Shown piece after piece: positions 6,201 through 11,988 of a stretch of 11,988 nucleotides of DNA; within the stretch, counting starts at the first letter, position 1, and the number at the start of each line of letters is the position of its first letter. The stretch is from Candidatus Hydrogenedentota bacterium (GTDB lineage: Bacteria > Hydrogenedentota > Hydrogenedentia > Hydrogenedentales > SLHB01): NCBI GenBank assembly GCA_016934125.1, contig JAFGTL010000286.1, positions 1 to 11,988 on the forward strand. The letters are read 5' to 3'. Both the position numbers and the translations under genes were made by a program. The notes beneath the pieces were generated by a model. That model was not told where the DNA came from, ran no database searches, and worked only from the letters and a program-made list of their open reading frames with translations.

Positions 6201-7875
6201 GCTGAAGGACGAAGACGGACACGTCCAGCAGGCCGCCGCCGAGGCCTTGGGCCGCCTCGGCGCGCCCGAGGCGATCAAACATCTCGTCGCCGCGCTCAGG
6301 ACGAACGATCGGGCCGTGGCCGACGCCGCGGCCGGCGCCTTGGCCGAATTCGACGACAACCGGCCCGACGCGCGGCCGCAGGTGATCGCCCTGCTTCGCC
6401 TGGCCGCCGGCGACGAGAACGAACTCATGCGCTTCGGCGCCATCACGGCCCTCAGCCGGCTGGCCCCCGAGCGCGCCATTGCCCCCCTTATCCAATCCTT
6501 CCGCGGCGCCGGGCCGGAGCCCCGCAGCCGGGCGGCCGCGGCCCTCGCCGACTTCGGCGCAGAGGCGGTTCTCGAGCCCGTGCTCGAAGTTCTGAACGGC
6601 CTGGACAACGAGATCCGGGCCGGCGCGGTGGAAACCCTCGGCCTCTTGGGCGGCGAACGCGCCCGGGCCACACTCCTCGCCCTGGCCTCGACGCCTGCCC
6701 AAGGGCCTGCCGCGCCGGTGCGCGTCCGTGCCGTCGCTGAATTGGCCAAGTTCCCCGGCGACGAGATCACCGCGGCCCTCGAAGCGCTGTTGGCCGAGCC
6801 GGATTTCGCCGTGGTAGACGCGGCCGGCCAGGCCCTGTACCTTCGCGGCTATATGCCGAAGGAGCGCCCGGCCCGCGCCGCCTTCTATGTCGCCACCAGG
6901 CAATGGAACGGGGCCCGCGCACTCGGCCCGGATGCCGTCGACGTCCTCATCCTCGCCCTCGGGGCCGACGGCGACACCGCACGCAGGGGCTCCGCGCTTC
7001 CCGGCCTGCCTTCGCAAGTGCCCATCCGCCTGCTGGCCGCCTATACACTCGGCGAGATCGGCGATGAGCGCGCAATCCATCCGCTCTACGGCCTGTTGAG
7101 CAATCCCGACGACGCCAATGTCCGTTACACGGCGGCCCATGCCTTGGGGCGGATCAGAGACCTCCGCGTGATCCCAGGGCTCACCGGCGCCCTCAGCGAT
7201 CCGAACGACCGCGTACGGGGCGCGGCCGTCGCAGGCCTCTCCGGGTTGAGCGACATGCCCGGCCTGCCCGTCGACGAGGTGGTGCCCGCGCTGGTGCAGG
7301 CCCTCACCGATCCGGACGGCGAGATCCGCGGCTCCGCGGCCAGCGCCCTCGGCGCCCTCGGCGATCCCCGCGCCGTCGCGCCGCTCACGGACATGCTCGA
7401 CGACAAAGGCGGCGCCGACTCCGAGGCGGCCACCGCCCTGTGCACGCAACTCGGCGAGCCCGGCCTGAAGGCCGCCGCCGAGGCGTTCGATGCCCTCCCG
7501 GACTACGCCCAGCGGCAGATCCTGCAACTGCTTGTCGGCTCGAAGGCGCCCGTCGCCGTCGATACCATGGTGAAGGCCGCCGCCGATCCCGCCGGCGATG
7601 GCGCGGTGCGGGAACTGGCGATCCGGGGCCTCGTCGAGGCGGGCGACGACCGCGCCGTGGACACGCTCACCGGCATCCTCGGCGGCAGCCCGCCCGCGCT
7701 CGGCGCCCTTGACGACTTGGCCGCCAGAGGGCTGGCATCCATCGGCGGCCCGGCGGCCGTCGCATCGCTCGACGCCTGGGTGCAACGATGGCGCGATACC
7801 GGCGACGTGCCCGCGCCCGTCGACTCGATCGATGAAGGGCTGCAGCGCCTCCGCGAGCGATCCGCGCCCAAGTAG
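3199..7875 (+). CDS. BlaR1-like M56 membrane metallopeptidase fused to a giant HEAT-repeat domain
   Basis: A 1558-residue protein. Predicted membrane segments lie near 15-41, 51-73, 168-190 and 374-396. A Pro/Ala-rich loop (74-150) separates the second and third. Between the third and fourth is the M56 zinc-protease loop with HELAH (266-270) and EREHCCDD (305-312), giving both His ligands, catalytic Glu267 and a downstream acidic ligand, probably Glu307. After the last segment come a Pro-Glu linker (415-430) and about 30 HEAT/PBS-lyase-like repeats (about 440-1540). This is the BlaR1 topology, with the HEAT array at the place of the penicillin-binding sensor; by that topology it lies outside the membrane. 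Likely role: a signal-transducing protease that senses a partner through the HEAT arm and leads to inactivation of the repressor encoded just upstream. The ligand is unknown. No transpeptidase-like SxxK sensor domain is seen. BlaR1 itself is about 600 residues, so this protein is over twice as long. The start is fixed by the ATGA overlap and the GGAGGAG site. Confidence 0.9.
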   Translation: MNAIAGLLEGAFCARMTLVLAHFLWQGVAVAAVAAVAGAALRRCSSRVRYGLFTAAMGIMIACPVATFCLVARPAPVEVPELIARSVEPAAVTVSGPDSGIPQAVPVAGPVAEPALAGPPAHEAALESPVAAPVPAAAPAPAGASTVERLADWAGTVAHRADLARFAPQITLAYLLGVALMVARLLLAVQGGRRLRASAEPVGDSTLLDALARHAEALGLAAAPAVAYCTRVMAPTIVGVIRPMVLLPAAVASGLTPAQLELLLRHELAHIRRYDHIVNILQGVVEALLFFHPAVWYVSRRIRIEREHCCDDLVLAGGGEALAYAESLVSVAEIVKAGGVVNPAALSAAGRPSQLRRRILRLLEGPRPHVRLSRLALASAAALIAIALTAVVHVAAQEDAAPAGGGLAVEAAEAPEPAPEPAPEPEPEPRTPEEIQARLKQLIEHAEQNDWWLTQVAIEEMGELGSPDAIPFLVDTLHRAQDFSVRAAALRALGALGGPQSCRELVLALKADEKLRDAAVAALAGHTEPDTMRLLRRAATDEFVPLREGAILALGSIGTDEAVGIIIESLAGPAEPKVRRAAVTALGKLPPTQVAAPLIAAAKHANSQVAQTAVETLGQVGPAAEPTLRARVRDTLIAAVGGDRPPVTKAAVGALARFEDAEATRALSGALASSDYELRQAAAKALEARGFVPDSPAQAGAYHAALENWDVIAGAGPDAVPSLIAALDRPGDAPFEAVKALGLLRDPRAIRPLAACLGDESSSVRVATVSALRQIGGPDVVEPLIAALSDSFDEVRREAIRALGELGDPRALEPLCAALRDLERSARVDAADALGELGDPRALESLVAALDDEDSEVRNTAGNALSRISGAEKIDLLMAVIRGEGNRPKRVRWSALNVLREMGGEEIRQRLEQCAPAIEDEEVRVTVAEYAEKMRSPGRPQSAPDEPSPEAQAALKQFRELVGQLDDEDWWLRKVAVQQLGDPAGPGKGYEDEVARHLIDALKDEDGHVQQAAAEALGRLGAPEAIKHLVAALRTNDRAVADAAAGALAEFDDNRPDARPQVIALLRLAAGDENELMRFGAITALSRLAPERAIAPLIQSFRGAGPEPRSRAAAALADFGAEAVLEPVLEVLNGLDNEIRAGAVETLGLLGGERARATLLALASTPAQGPAAPVRVRAVAELAKFPGDEITAALEALLAEPDFAVVDAAGQALYLRGYMPKERPARAAFYVATRQWNGARALGPDAVDVLILALGADGDTARRGSALPGLPSQVPIRLLAAYTLGEIGDERAIHPLYGLLSNPDDANVRYTAAHALGRIRDLRVIPGLTGALSDPNDRVRGAAVAGLSGLSDMPGLPVDEVVPALVQALTDPDGEIRGSAASALGALGDPRAVAPLTDMLDDKGGADSEAATALCTQLGEPGLKAAAEAFDALPDYAQRQILQLLVGSKAPVAVDTMVKAAADPAGDGAVRELAIRGLVEAGDDRAVDTLTGILGGSPPALGALDDLAARGLASIGGPAAVASLDAWVQRWRDTGDVPAPVDSIDEGLQRLRERSAPK
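4441..4482 (+). repeat. Short tandem repeat encoding a Pro-Glu/Pro-Ala linker
   Basis: Two copies of a 12-bp unit (CCCGAACCCGCG) followed by three copies of a related 6-bp unit (CCCGAG). The repeat encodes the stiff Pro-Glu/Pro-Ala linker between the last membrane segment and the HEAT domain of the M56 protein. The length of such a repeat could vary by slippage between strains without breaking the frame. Confidence 0.75.
4513..6003 (+). other. HEAT module A of the M56 protein (residues 439-935)
   Basis: About fourteen helical repeats of roughly 30 residues, typically ending in ALGxLGDPRA. The module opens with a DWWL motif (Trp451-Trp452). In its middle is a non-HEAT insertion: RGF-P at 689-693, then Tyr702, Trp709 and GPDAV (716-720). 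Similar insertions occur in archaeal and cyanobacterial HEAT proteins. The repeats from about 720 to 870 are the most regular. Confidence 0.75.
6049..7821 (+). other. HEAT module B of the M56 protein (residues 951-1541)
   Basis: A second array with the same design as module A: an opening DWWL motif (Trp970-Trp971), HEAT repeats, the RGY-P insertion (1216-1220) with Tyr1230, Trp1236 and GPDAV (1243-1247), then further repeats. Equivalent landmarks are shifted by 519 and 527 residues from module A, which indicates an old internal duplication. A short proline-rich linker (about 936-950) joins the two modules. Confidence 0.7.
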
Positions 7876-7891
7876 CAGGCCCCGCCGCGCT

Positions 7892-8812
7892 TCACGCGTG
7901 GGGATGGCTCTCCCGGTAAACCTCCTTGAGGCGGTCGATGCTCACGTGGGTGTAGATCTGCGTGCTCGACAGGCTCTCGTGCCCGAGAAGCTCCTGCACC
8001 ACCCGGAGGTCGGCCCCGGCGTTCAGCATGTGCGTCGCAAAGGTGTGCCGGAGCGTGTGGGGCGACACCTCCCGCCGGCCGGGCAGCGTCTGCCGGGCGT
8101 ATCGCTCCACCACCCGCTGCACGCTCCGCGTGGTCAGCGGGCCGCCGCGCGCGTTGACGAACAGGCGGTCATGGCGCGGCCTGCCCAGCCCCCCCCGCAC
8201 GCGCAGATACGCGTTCACCGCGTCCACGGCCATCGCGCCCAAGTGGGCGATCCGCTGTTTGCGCCGCTTCCCGAGCACGGCGATCGTGCCGCCCACCAGA
8301 TCCACGTCGCCCAGGGCGAGTCCGGCCAGTTCGGCCGCCCGGATCCCGGCCGAATACAGCGTCTCGAGAATGGCCCGATCCCGCACCCCCAGCGGAGTCG
8401 AGGTGTCCGGCGCCTCGATGAGGGCCGTCACCTCGGGCACGCTGAGTACGTCCGGGAGATCGCGCCCGAGCTTCGGCGAGCGCACTTCCTGGGCGGGGTT
8501 GGTGTCGAGCGCGCCCACCCGGCAGAAGAACTTGTAGGCACTGCGGATGGCGGCAAGTTTGCGGGCTGAGGTGCGCGGCGAGCCGCCCGCCGTCTGCACA
8601 TGCGCGAGAAACGCCCGCACATCGTTGCGGCCGGCACGGGCCAGATCTTCGAGCCGGGGCGGGGCCTGGTTCGTCGCATCGTGCTCCGGATCGAACACGA
8701 CGGGCCCCTCGCGCAGATACGCGCAGAACTGCTCGAGATCGTTCAGATACGCCCGGACGGTGTGTGCGGAGAAGTCCCGCTCCCCTTCGAGATGATCGAC
8801 GTACCGCTGCAT
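7892..8812 (-). CDS. xerC: Tyrosine recombinase XerC-like
   Basis: A 306-residue integrase, the normal XerC/XerD length, counted from the ATG at 8812. An N-terminal SAM-like core-binding domain (about 1-105) precedes the catalytic domain. All catalytic residues are visible: Arg158 in the YSAGIRAAEL motif, Lys182 in GKRRK, His252 and Arg255 in SPHTLRH, His278 in LLGHESLSSTQ, and nucleophile Tyr287 in IYTH. With a XerD partner such enzymes resolve chromosome dimers at dif before cell division. The frame also has an ATG at 8827, but the ATG at 8812 has a GGAG site 6 nt upstream, so I prefer it. The gene follows topA by about 25-40 bp, a frequent bacterial neighbourhood, which supports a housekeeping XerC over a phage integrase. 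XerC versus XerD cannot be settled by eye. It converges with the M56 gene with 16 bp between them and no terminator visible. Confidence 0.9.
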   Translation of the reverse strand: MQRYVDHLEGERDFSAHTVRAYLNDLEQFCAYLREGPVVFDPEHDATNQAPPRLEDLARAGRNDVRAFLAHVQTAGGSPRTSARKLAAIRSAYKFFCRVGALDTNPAQEVRSPKLGRDLPDVLSVPEVTALIEAPDTSTPLGVRDRAILETLYSAGIRAAELAGLALGDVDLVGGTIAVLGKRRKQRIAHLGAMAVDAVNAYLRVRGGLGRPRHDRLFVNARGGPLTTRSVQRVVERYARQTLPGRREVSPHTLRHTFATHMLNAGADLRVVQELLGHESLSSTQIYTHVSIDRLKEVYRESHPHA

Positions 8813-8818
8813 GTCGGA

Positions 8819-8822
8819 CTCC
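8819..8822 (-). promoter_or_regulatory. Ribosome binding site deciding the xerC start
   Basis: GGAG on the minus strand lies 6 nt before the ATG at 8812 and favours this start over the ATG at 8827, which has only a poor GGA 8 nt upstream. Confidence 0.5.
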
Positions 8823-8852
8823 GTCATTCACGTCGTCCGCGGCGCCGCGACG

Positions 8853-11237
8853 CTATTCCGGCGCCTCTTCTTCGTAGTCGCAGGAGGGCACGGGGCACTG
8901 GCGCACCCGCGGCTTCCCCCGGGGCTTGAACAGGATCGTCCAGCCATTCCCACACTTCGGGCACGGGGTGTCCTTGTCCACCTGGCCGAACACGGCAAAA
9001 TCGCACTCGGGGTACTTGTCGCAGCCGACGAACCGCCGGCCTTTGGCGCGTTTGCTGACGAGTTCACCGCCGCAGCCCGGCCGGGGGCACTTGAGATTCA
9101 GTTCCATCGGCTTGGTGAACCGGCACTTCGGATAGTTCTCGCAGCCGTAGAACGGCTCGCCGCGCCGGTTCTTGCGGATCAGGAGGAACCCGCCGCAATC
9201 CGGGCACTTCTGGTCGGTCTTGACGGGTTTCTCGCGGGGTGGCCGCTCGATTTTGTTGCCCTGTTCGTCGATATTGTGCGTGTTCTTGCACTTGGGGTAG
9301 TTCGAGCACGCCAGGAACCGGCCGAACCGGCCCATGCGAATCACCATCGGGGAACCGCACTCCTCGCAGATCTCGTCGGTGGGTTCCGCCTGGGCCTTCT
9401 TGCGCAGGCTGATCTTCCCGCTGCACTCCGGATACCGCACGCACCGCAGGAAGGGGCCATACCAGCCCTGCTGCAACGTGGTCTCGGAGCCGCACTCGGG
9501 ACACCGCGCGTCCTCGCCGACGGCCTCCGCCACCATCCGCCGCTGCGCCTCGTCGAGATCCTTCTCGAAGTCCACGTAGAACTCGCGCAGCAGTTCGTGC
9601 CACTCGCGGCGCCCCTCCTCGACATGGTCGAGGTCGTCTTCGAGGCGGGCCGTAAACGCGATATCGAGGATATCGGGGAAGTTCTTCACCAAGAGGCCGT
9701 TGACTTCTTCGCCGAGTTCCGTGGGCATCAACCGGCCCTTCTCGCGCACCACGTAGCCGCGGTCGAGCACCACGTTGATGGTGGGGGCGTACGTGCTGGG
9801 ACGGCCGATCCCGTTCTCCTCGAGGGCGCGGATCAGGCTCGCCTCGGAGTATCGGGGCGGCGGCTTGGTGAAATGCTGCTCCGGCTTGAGTCCCTCCAGC
9901 GAGAGCCCCTCGCCCTCCTTGACGTCCGGCAACTCCTTGCCGCCGTTCTCACCTTCGCCCTTGTCTTCCTGCGTCTCCTCGTACAGGGCCGTGAACCCCC
10001 GGAACTTGACGATCGAGCCCGTGGCCCGGAACATGCATTCGCCGGCCGCGATATCGACCGCCGTCTGATCGAGCACGGCCGACGCCATCTGGCACGCGAC
10101 AAACCGTTTCCAGATCAGCGTATACAGCTTGAGCTGATCCTCGTTGAGAAACGCCGCCATGGCCTCGGGCGTCCGCGAGGTGAGCGTCGGCCGGATGGCC
10201 TCATGGGCATCCTGTGCGCCCTTCTTGCTCTTGTAGAAGTTGGGCTTCTCGGGCAGCATCTCCGGCGCAAACTGTGCCCCGATGAAGCCGCGCACGTCCT
10301 CGATGGCCTCCGAGGCCAGCCGCGTCGAGTCCGTGCGCATGTAGGTGATGAGCCCCACCGCGCCTTCCGGGCCCAACTCGATGCCATCGTAAAGCTGCTG
10401 CGCGATCCGATCCGTCTTGCGCGGGGAAAACCGGAGTTTCCGCGAGGCCTCCTGCTGCATCGAACTCGTGATGAACGGCGGATACGGATGGCGCCGCACC
10501 TCTTTGCGCTCGACGGCGTTCACCCGGAAGGTCTCGCCCTCCACGCCCCGCAGGACTGCCTGAACCGCCTCCTGGTTCCCAAGCTTCGCCGTCTCGCCCC
10601 GGATCTTGCTCAACCGCGCCGTAAGCGCTTCGTTCCGCTCGGTTTGCAGCAGCGCGTCCAGCGTCCAGTACTCCTCCGGCTCGAAGGCCCGGATCTCCGC
10701 TTCCCGCTCGCACACCATCCGCACCGCCACGGACTGCACCCGGCCCGCACTCAGGCCTTTCCGAACGCTCCACTGAAGCATCGGGCTGATCTTGTATCCC
10801 ACGAGCCGATCGAGCACCCGTCTCGCCTGATAGGCGTTGACGAGGTCTTCGTCGATGGGCCGGGGGTTCTCGACCGCCTCGCGGATGCGGCGCTTCGTGA
10901 TCTCGTTGAACACGATGCGATCCATCGGCTTCTTGGCGGCCTTCAGCAGTTCCGCCACGTGCCACCCGATGGCCTCCCCCTCGCGGTCGGGGTCGGTGGC
11001 GAGCAGGACGTGGTCGCACTTCTCGGCGGCCGCCTTCAAGTCCTTGATCGCCTTGGCGCTTTCGCGCAGCCGCACATACTTCGGCTCGAAGTTGTGCTCG
11101 ACGTCCACGCCCAGATCGCGTTTGGGCAGATCGCGCACGTGGCCGTAGCTGGCCTTTACCAGATACTTACCGCCCAGGAACTTATTGATGGTTTTCGCCT
11201 TGGCGGGCGATTCGACCACCACAAGGTACTTCGGCAT
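8853..11237 (-). CDS. topA: DNA topoisomerase I (type IA) with five C-terminal zinc ribbons
   Basis: A 794-residue type IA topoisomerase that relaxes negative supercoils by single-strand passage. The TOPRIM domain opens the protein (YLVVVESPAKAKTI, residues 4-17) and carries the acidic DPDREGE motif (82-88). The active-site tyrosine is Tyr299 in GLITYMRTDSTR. The DAHEAIRPT motif (343-351) and the later NGIGRPSTYAP motif (475-485) are also intact. The C-terminus has five cysteine ribbons starting at about 579, 624, 678, 717 and 759, mostly CxxC...CxxYPxC. E. coli TopA has three such zinc fingers, so this tail is longer. The start is the ATG at 11237 with GGGAG 9 nt upstream; the frame continues to a GTG at 11297, but those 20 residues precede the conserved N-terminus. 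It lies 81 bp after smg and 25-40 bp before xerC, so it is in one operon with both. Confidence 0.97.
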   Translation of the reverse strand: MPKYLVVVESPAKAKTINKFLGGKYLVKASYGHVRDLPKRDLGVDVEHNFEPKYVRLRESAKAIKDLKAAAEKCDHVLLATDPDREGEAIGWHVAELLKAAKKPMDRIVFNEITKRRIREAVENPRPIDEDLVNAYQARRVLDRLVGYKISPMLQWSVRKGLSAGRVQSVAVRMVCEREAEIRAFEPEEYWTLDALLQTERNEALTARLSKIRGETAKLGNQEAVQAVLRGVEGETFRVNAVERKEVRRHPYPPFITSSMQQEASRKLRFSPRKTDRIAQQLYDGIELGPEGAVGLITYMRTDSTRLASEAIEDVRGFIGAQFAPEMLPEKPNFYKSKKGAQDAHEAIRPTLTSRTPEAMAAFLNEDQLKLYTLIWKRFVACQMASAVLDQTAVDIAAGECMFRATGSIVKFRGFTALYEETQEDKGEGENGGKELPDVKEGEGLSLEGLKPEQHFTKPPPRYSEASLIRALEENGIGRPSTYAPTINVVLDRGYVVREKGRLMPTELGEEVNGLLVKNFPDILDIAFTARLEDDLDHVEEGRREWHELLREFYVDFEKDLDEAQRRMVAEAVGEDARCPECGSETTLQQGWYGPFLRCVRYPECSGKISLRKKAQAEPTDEICEECGSPMVIRMGRFGRFLACSNYPKCKNTHNIDEQGNKIERPPREKPVKTDQKCPDCGGFLLIRKNRRGEPFYGCENYPKCRFTKPMELNLKCPRPGCGGELVSKRAKGRRFVGCDKYPECDFAVFGQVDKDTPCPKCGNGWTILFKPRGKPRVRQCPVPSCDYEEEAPE

Positions 11238-11246
11238 GCAGAAAGA

Positions 11247-11251
11247 CTCCC
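11247..11251 (-). promoter_or_regulatory. Ribosome binding site of topA
   Basis: GGGAG on the minus strand lies 9 nt before the ATG at 11237. Together with the conserved protein start it excludes the upstream GTG at 11297. Confidence 0.65.
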
Positions 11252-11264
11252 GAGGATGTGCGAA

Positions 11265-11317
11265 TGACGCCGCAGCCCCGTGAAGGGCGGGCGTCACGGC
11301 CTGCCTCGATCCGAGGC
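11265..11317 (-). promoter_or_regulatory. Inverted-repeat cluster between smg and topA
   Basis: The 81-bp spacer holds three inverted repeats: GCCTCG/CGAGGC (11303-11317, 3-nt loop) directly after the smg stop; CCGTGA/TCACGG (11278-11299); and TGACGCC/GGCGTCA (11265-11296). The last two share an arm, so they cannot form together. None is followed by a U-run on the minus strand, so a plain intrinsic terminator is unlikely. The structures may tune topA relative to smg by processing or attenuation; this is inference. Confidence 0.35.
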
Positions 11318-11318
11318 G

Positions 11319-11777
11319 TCAATGAAACGTGTCTCGCTCCCCGTCGAGGACGTTGAAGATCGTGTGCTGGGATTCATAGTCCCAGCCGCTACACACGAGC
11401 CACGCCAGCAGATAGTCCAACTCCTCGATGCCGACCTGGCCATCGAAGTGGTTCAGCCGATCCAGGATCATCTCCCGTTCATACGGGCTGATGAGTTCGT
11501 AGCACTCCAGCCGCGCCAGCGCCGTCCGCGCCTCCGGGGTGAGCCGCTGTTCCTCCGACATCGACAACGTCCGGATCGGCCGGGGGCGGTGGCCGTCAAC
11601 GGGCTGGGCCGCCGTGAAGTGCGGCCGCACCAGCTTCAGGGCCGCGTCGATGTCGCGCTTATTGTAGCCCTCCCGGGCGAGCCAGGAACGGATACCGCTC
11701 TCGCTCTGGCTCGTGCCGGGGTGTTCCTCAATTCGCTTGAGAATGGCGTCAACCAATTTCATCAGGGACTGCTTCAT
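11319..11777 (-). CDS. smg: Smg/DUF494 family protein
   Basis: A 152-residue soluble protein resembling E. coli Smg (157 residues) along its length. Recognisable parts are the N-terminal helix MKLVDAILKRIEE, a winged-helix-like segment IRSWLAREGYNKRDIDAALK (about 27-46), the central PIRTLSMSEEQRLTPEAR element, the helix YEREMILDRLNHFD with the following EELDYLLAWLV, and the final FNVLDGERDTFH. Function is unknown. In proteobacteria the gene lies between dprA (smf) and topA, so its position just before topA strengthens the call. The start is the ATG at 11777, which has a GGAG site 6 nt upstream; the frame extends 4 codons to a TTG at 11789. It is the first gene of the smg-topA-xerC unit. Confidence 0.85.
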   Translation of the reverse strand: MKQSLMKLVDAILKRIEEHPGTSQSESGIRSWLAREGYNKRDIDAALKLVRPHFTAAQPVDGHRPRPIRTLSMSEEQRLTPEARTALARLECYELISPYEREMILDRLNHFDGQVGIEELDYLLAWLVCSGWDYESQHTIFNVLDGERDTFH

Positions 11778-11783
11778 CCACAA

Positions 11784-11787
11784 CTCC
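11784..11787 (-). promoter_or_regulatory. Ribosome binding site of smg
   Basis: GGAG on the minus strand lies 6 nt before the ATG at 11777 and decides for this start over the upstream in-frame TTG at 11789. Confidence 0.6.
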
Positions 11788-11793
11788 AAAGGC

Positions 11794-11812
11794 CTTCCTC
11801 AGCCCGAGGAAG
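11794..11812 (-). promoter_or_regulatory. Hairpin in the smg mRNA leader
   Basis: A perfect 7-bp stem (CTTCCTC with GAGGAAG) and 5-nt loop lies in the roughly 50-nt leader, 6 nt upstream of the ribosome binding site. It is close enough to influence translation start or mRNA stability, but no regulator is evident. Confidence 0.4.
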
Positions 11813-11833
11813 ATGCACTGTGTTGCCCCATAT

Positions 11834-11862
11834 TGTATAGGTTCGCTCCCCGGTCGTGTCAA
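11834..11862 (-). promoter_or_regulatory. Sigma70-type promoter of smg-topA-xerC
   Basis: On the minus strand a consensus -35 TTGACA (11862-11857) is followed after exactly 17 bp by a -10 TATACA (11839-11834, 4 of 6 consensus). Transcription would start near 11827, about 50 nt before smg. No other comparably good promoter was found before topA or xerC. Confidence 0.75.
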
Positions 11863-11933
11863 CCTGCCCGCCGCGGAGGGGCCTCGACCGCCCTTCCGGC
11901 TCAACTCCCGGGGTGTCTGACTCCAGGGTGGGC

Positions 11934-11963
11934 TTGGACGTTCGGCCGCGGGACTGCTATGAT
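11934..11963 (+). promoter_or_regulatory. Divergent promoter leading out of the window
   Basis: TTGGAC (11934-11939) and TATGAT (11958-11963) with an 18-bp spacer resemble a sigma70 promoter on the plus strand, with a start near 11970. The gene it would serve lies beyond the right edge. The stretch 11863-11988 otherwise shows no coding sequence. Confidence 0.5.
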
Positions 11964-11988
11964 GATGGGAAGCAGGCTGTCGCTCGCA

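Noticed and set aside
2813..7875. Beta-lactam resistance regulation
   Set aside because: The repressor-protease design matches, but there is no penicillin-binding sensor domain and no beta-lactamase gene in the window.
7876..7891. Shared bidirectional terminator between the convergent M56 and xerC genes
   Set aside because: The 16-bp gap and flanks show no convincing GC-rich stem with a T-run on either strand.
7892..8812. Integrase of a mobile element
   Set aside because: The protein has XerC length and motifs, is placed after topA in a housekeeping operon, and there are no att-like repeats, tRNA or other mobile genes nearby.
8811..11267. 818-codon open frame on the plus strand
   Set aside because: It mirrors topA, whose motifs are complete. 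It has no recognisable domain and is a GC-driven shadow.
11238..11297. GTG at 11297 as the start of topA
   Set aside because: It adds 20 residues before the conserved TopA N-terminus and has no better ribosome site than the ATG at 11237, which has GGGAG at 9 nt.

Overview
The window is a GC-rich, gene-dense bacterial chromosome segment from an environmental lineage. BlaI/M56 regulatory pairs and long HEAT-repeat proteins are common in Planctomycetota, Verrucomicrobiota, Acidobacteriota and candidate phyla such as Hydrogenedentota. I can only suggest that neighbourhood with low confidence, because there is no rRNA or other marker gene. I see no mobile element, tRNA or CRISPR array, and no stretch over 300 bases lacks a gene.

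Left part (1-2659, minus strand): an operon starting from a very good sigma70-type promoter (TTGACA, 17 bp, TAGAAT). It encodes an exporter-type ABC transporter with an unusual N-terminus (a predicted PH-like beta domain, then a CxxC...CxxC zinc ribbon). 15 bp further on it encodes a DUF1854 protein that runs off the left edge. The transporter leader is about 110 nt and holds an 8-bp hairpin and a 31-codon open frame that ends in an ATGA overlap.

Middle (2692-7875, plus strand): a two-gene unit divergent from the transporter. A BlaI/MecI-type repressor overlaps by 4 bp (ATGA) a 1558-residue protein. That protein has the four membrane segments and HELAH zinc-protease loop of BlaR1, but carries about 1100 residues of HEAT repeats where BlaR1 has its beta-lactam sensor domain. 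The HEAT part consists of two related modules about 520-527 residues apart. The promoter region has a TTGACA box, a perfect tandem pair of 14-bp repeats (12/14 identical) that is a good operator candidate, and an intrinsic-terminator-like hairpin with no gene in front of it. By analogy with BlaR1-BlaI, the membrane protease would sense something outside the membrane through the HEAT arm and inactivate the repressor. This is the most novel-looking system in the window.

Right part (7892-11862, minus strand, convergent with the M56 gene): a housekeeping cluster transcribed in the order smg (DUF494), topA (DNA topoisomerase I with five C-terminal zinc ribbons), xerC (tyrosine recombinase). It has a strong promoter (TTGACA, 17 bp, TATACA) and short spacers, and the smg-topA spacer is rich in competing inverted repeats. 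Past it, a divergent promoter-like sequence (TTGGAC, 18 bp, TATGAT) points out of the window to the right.
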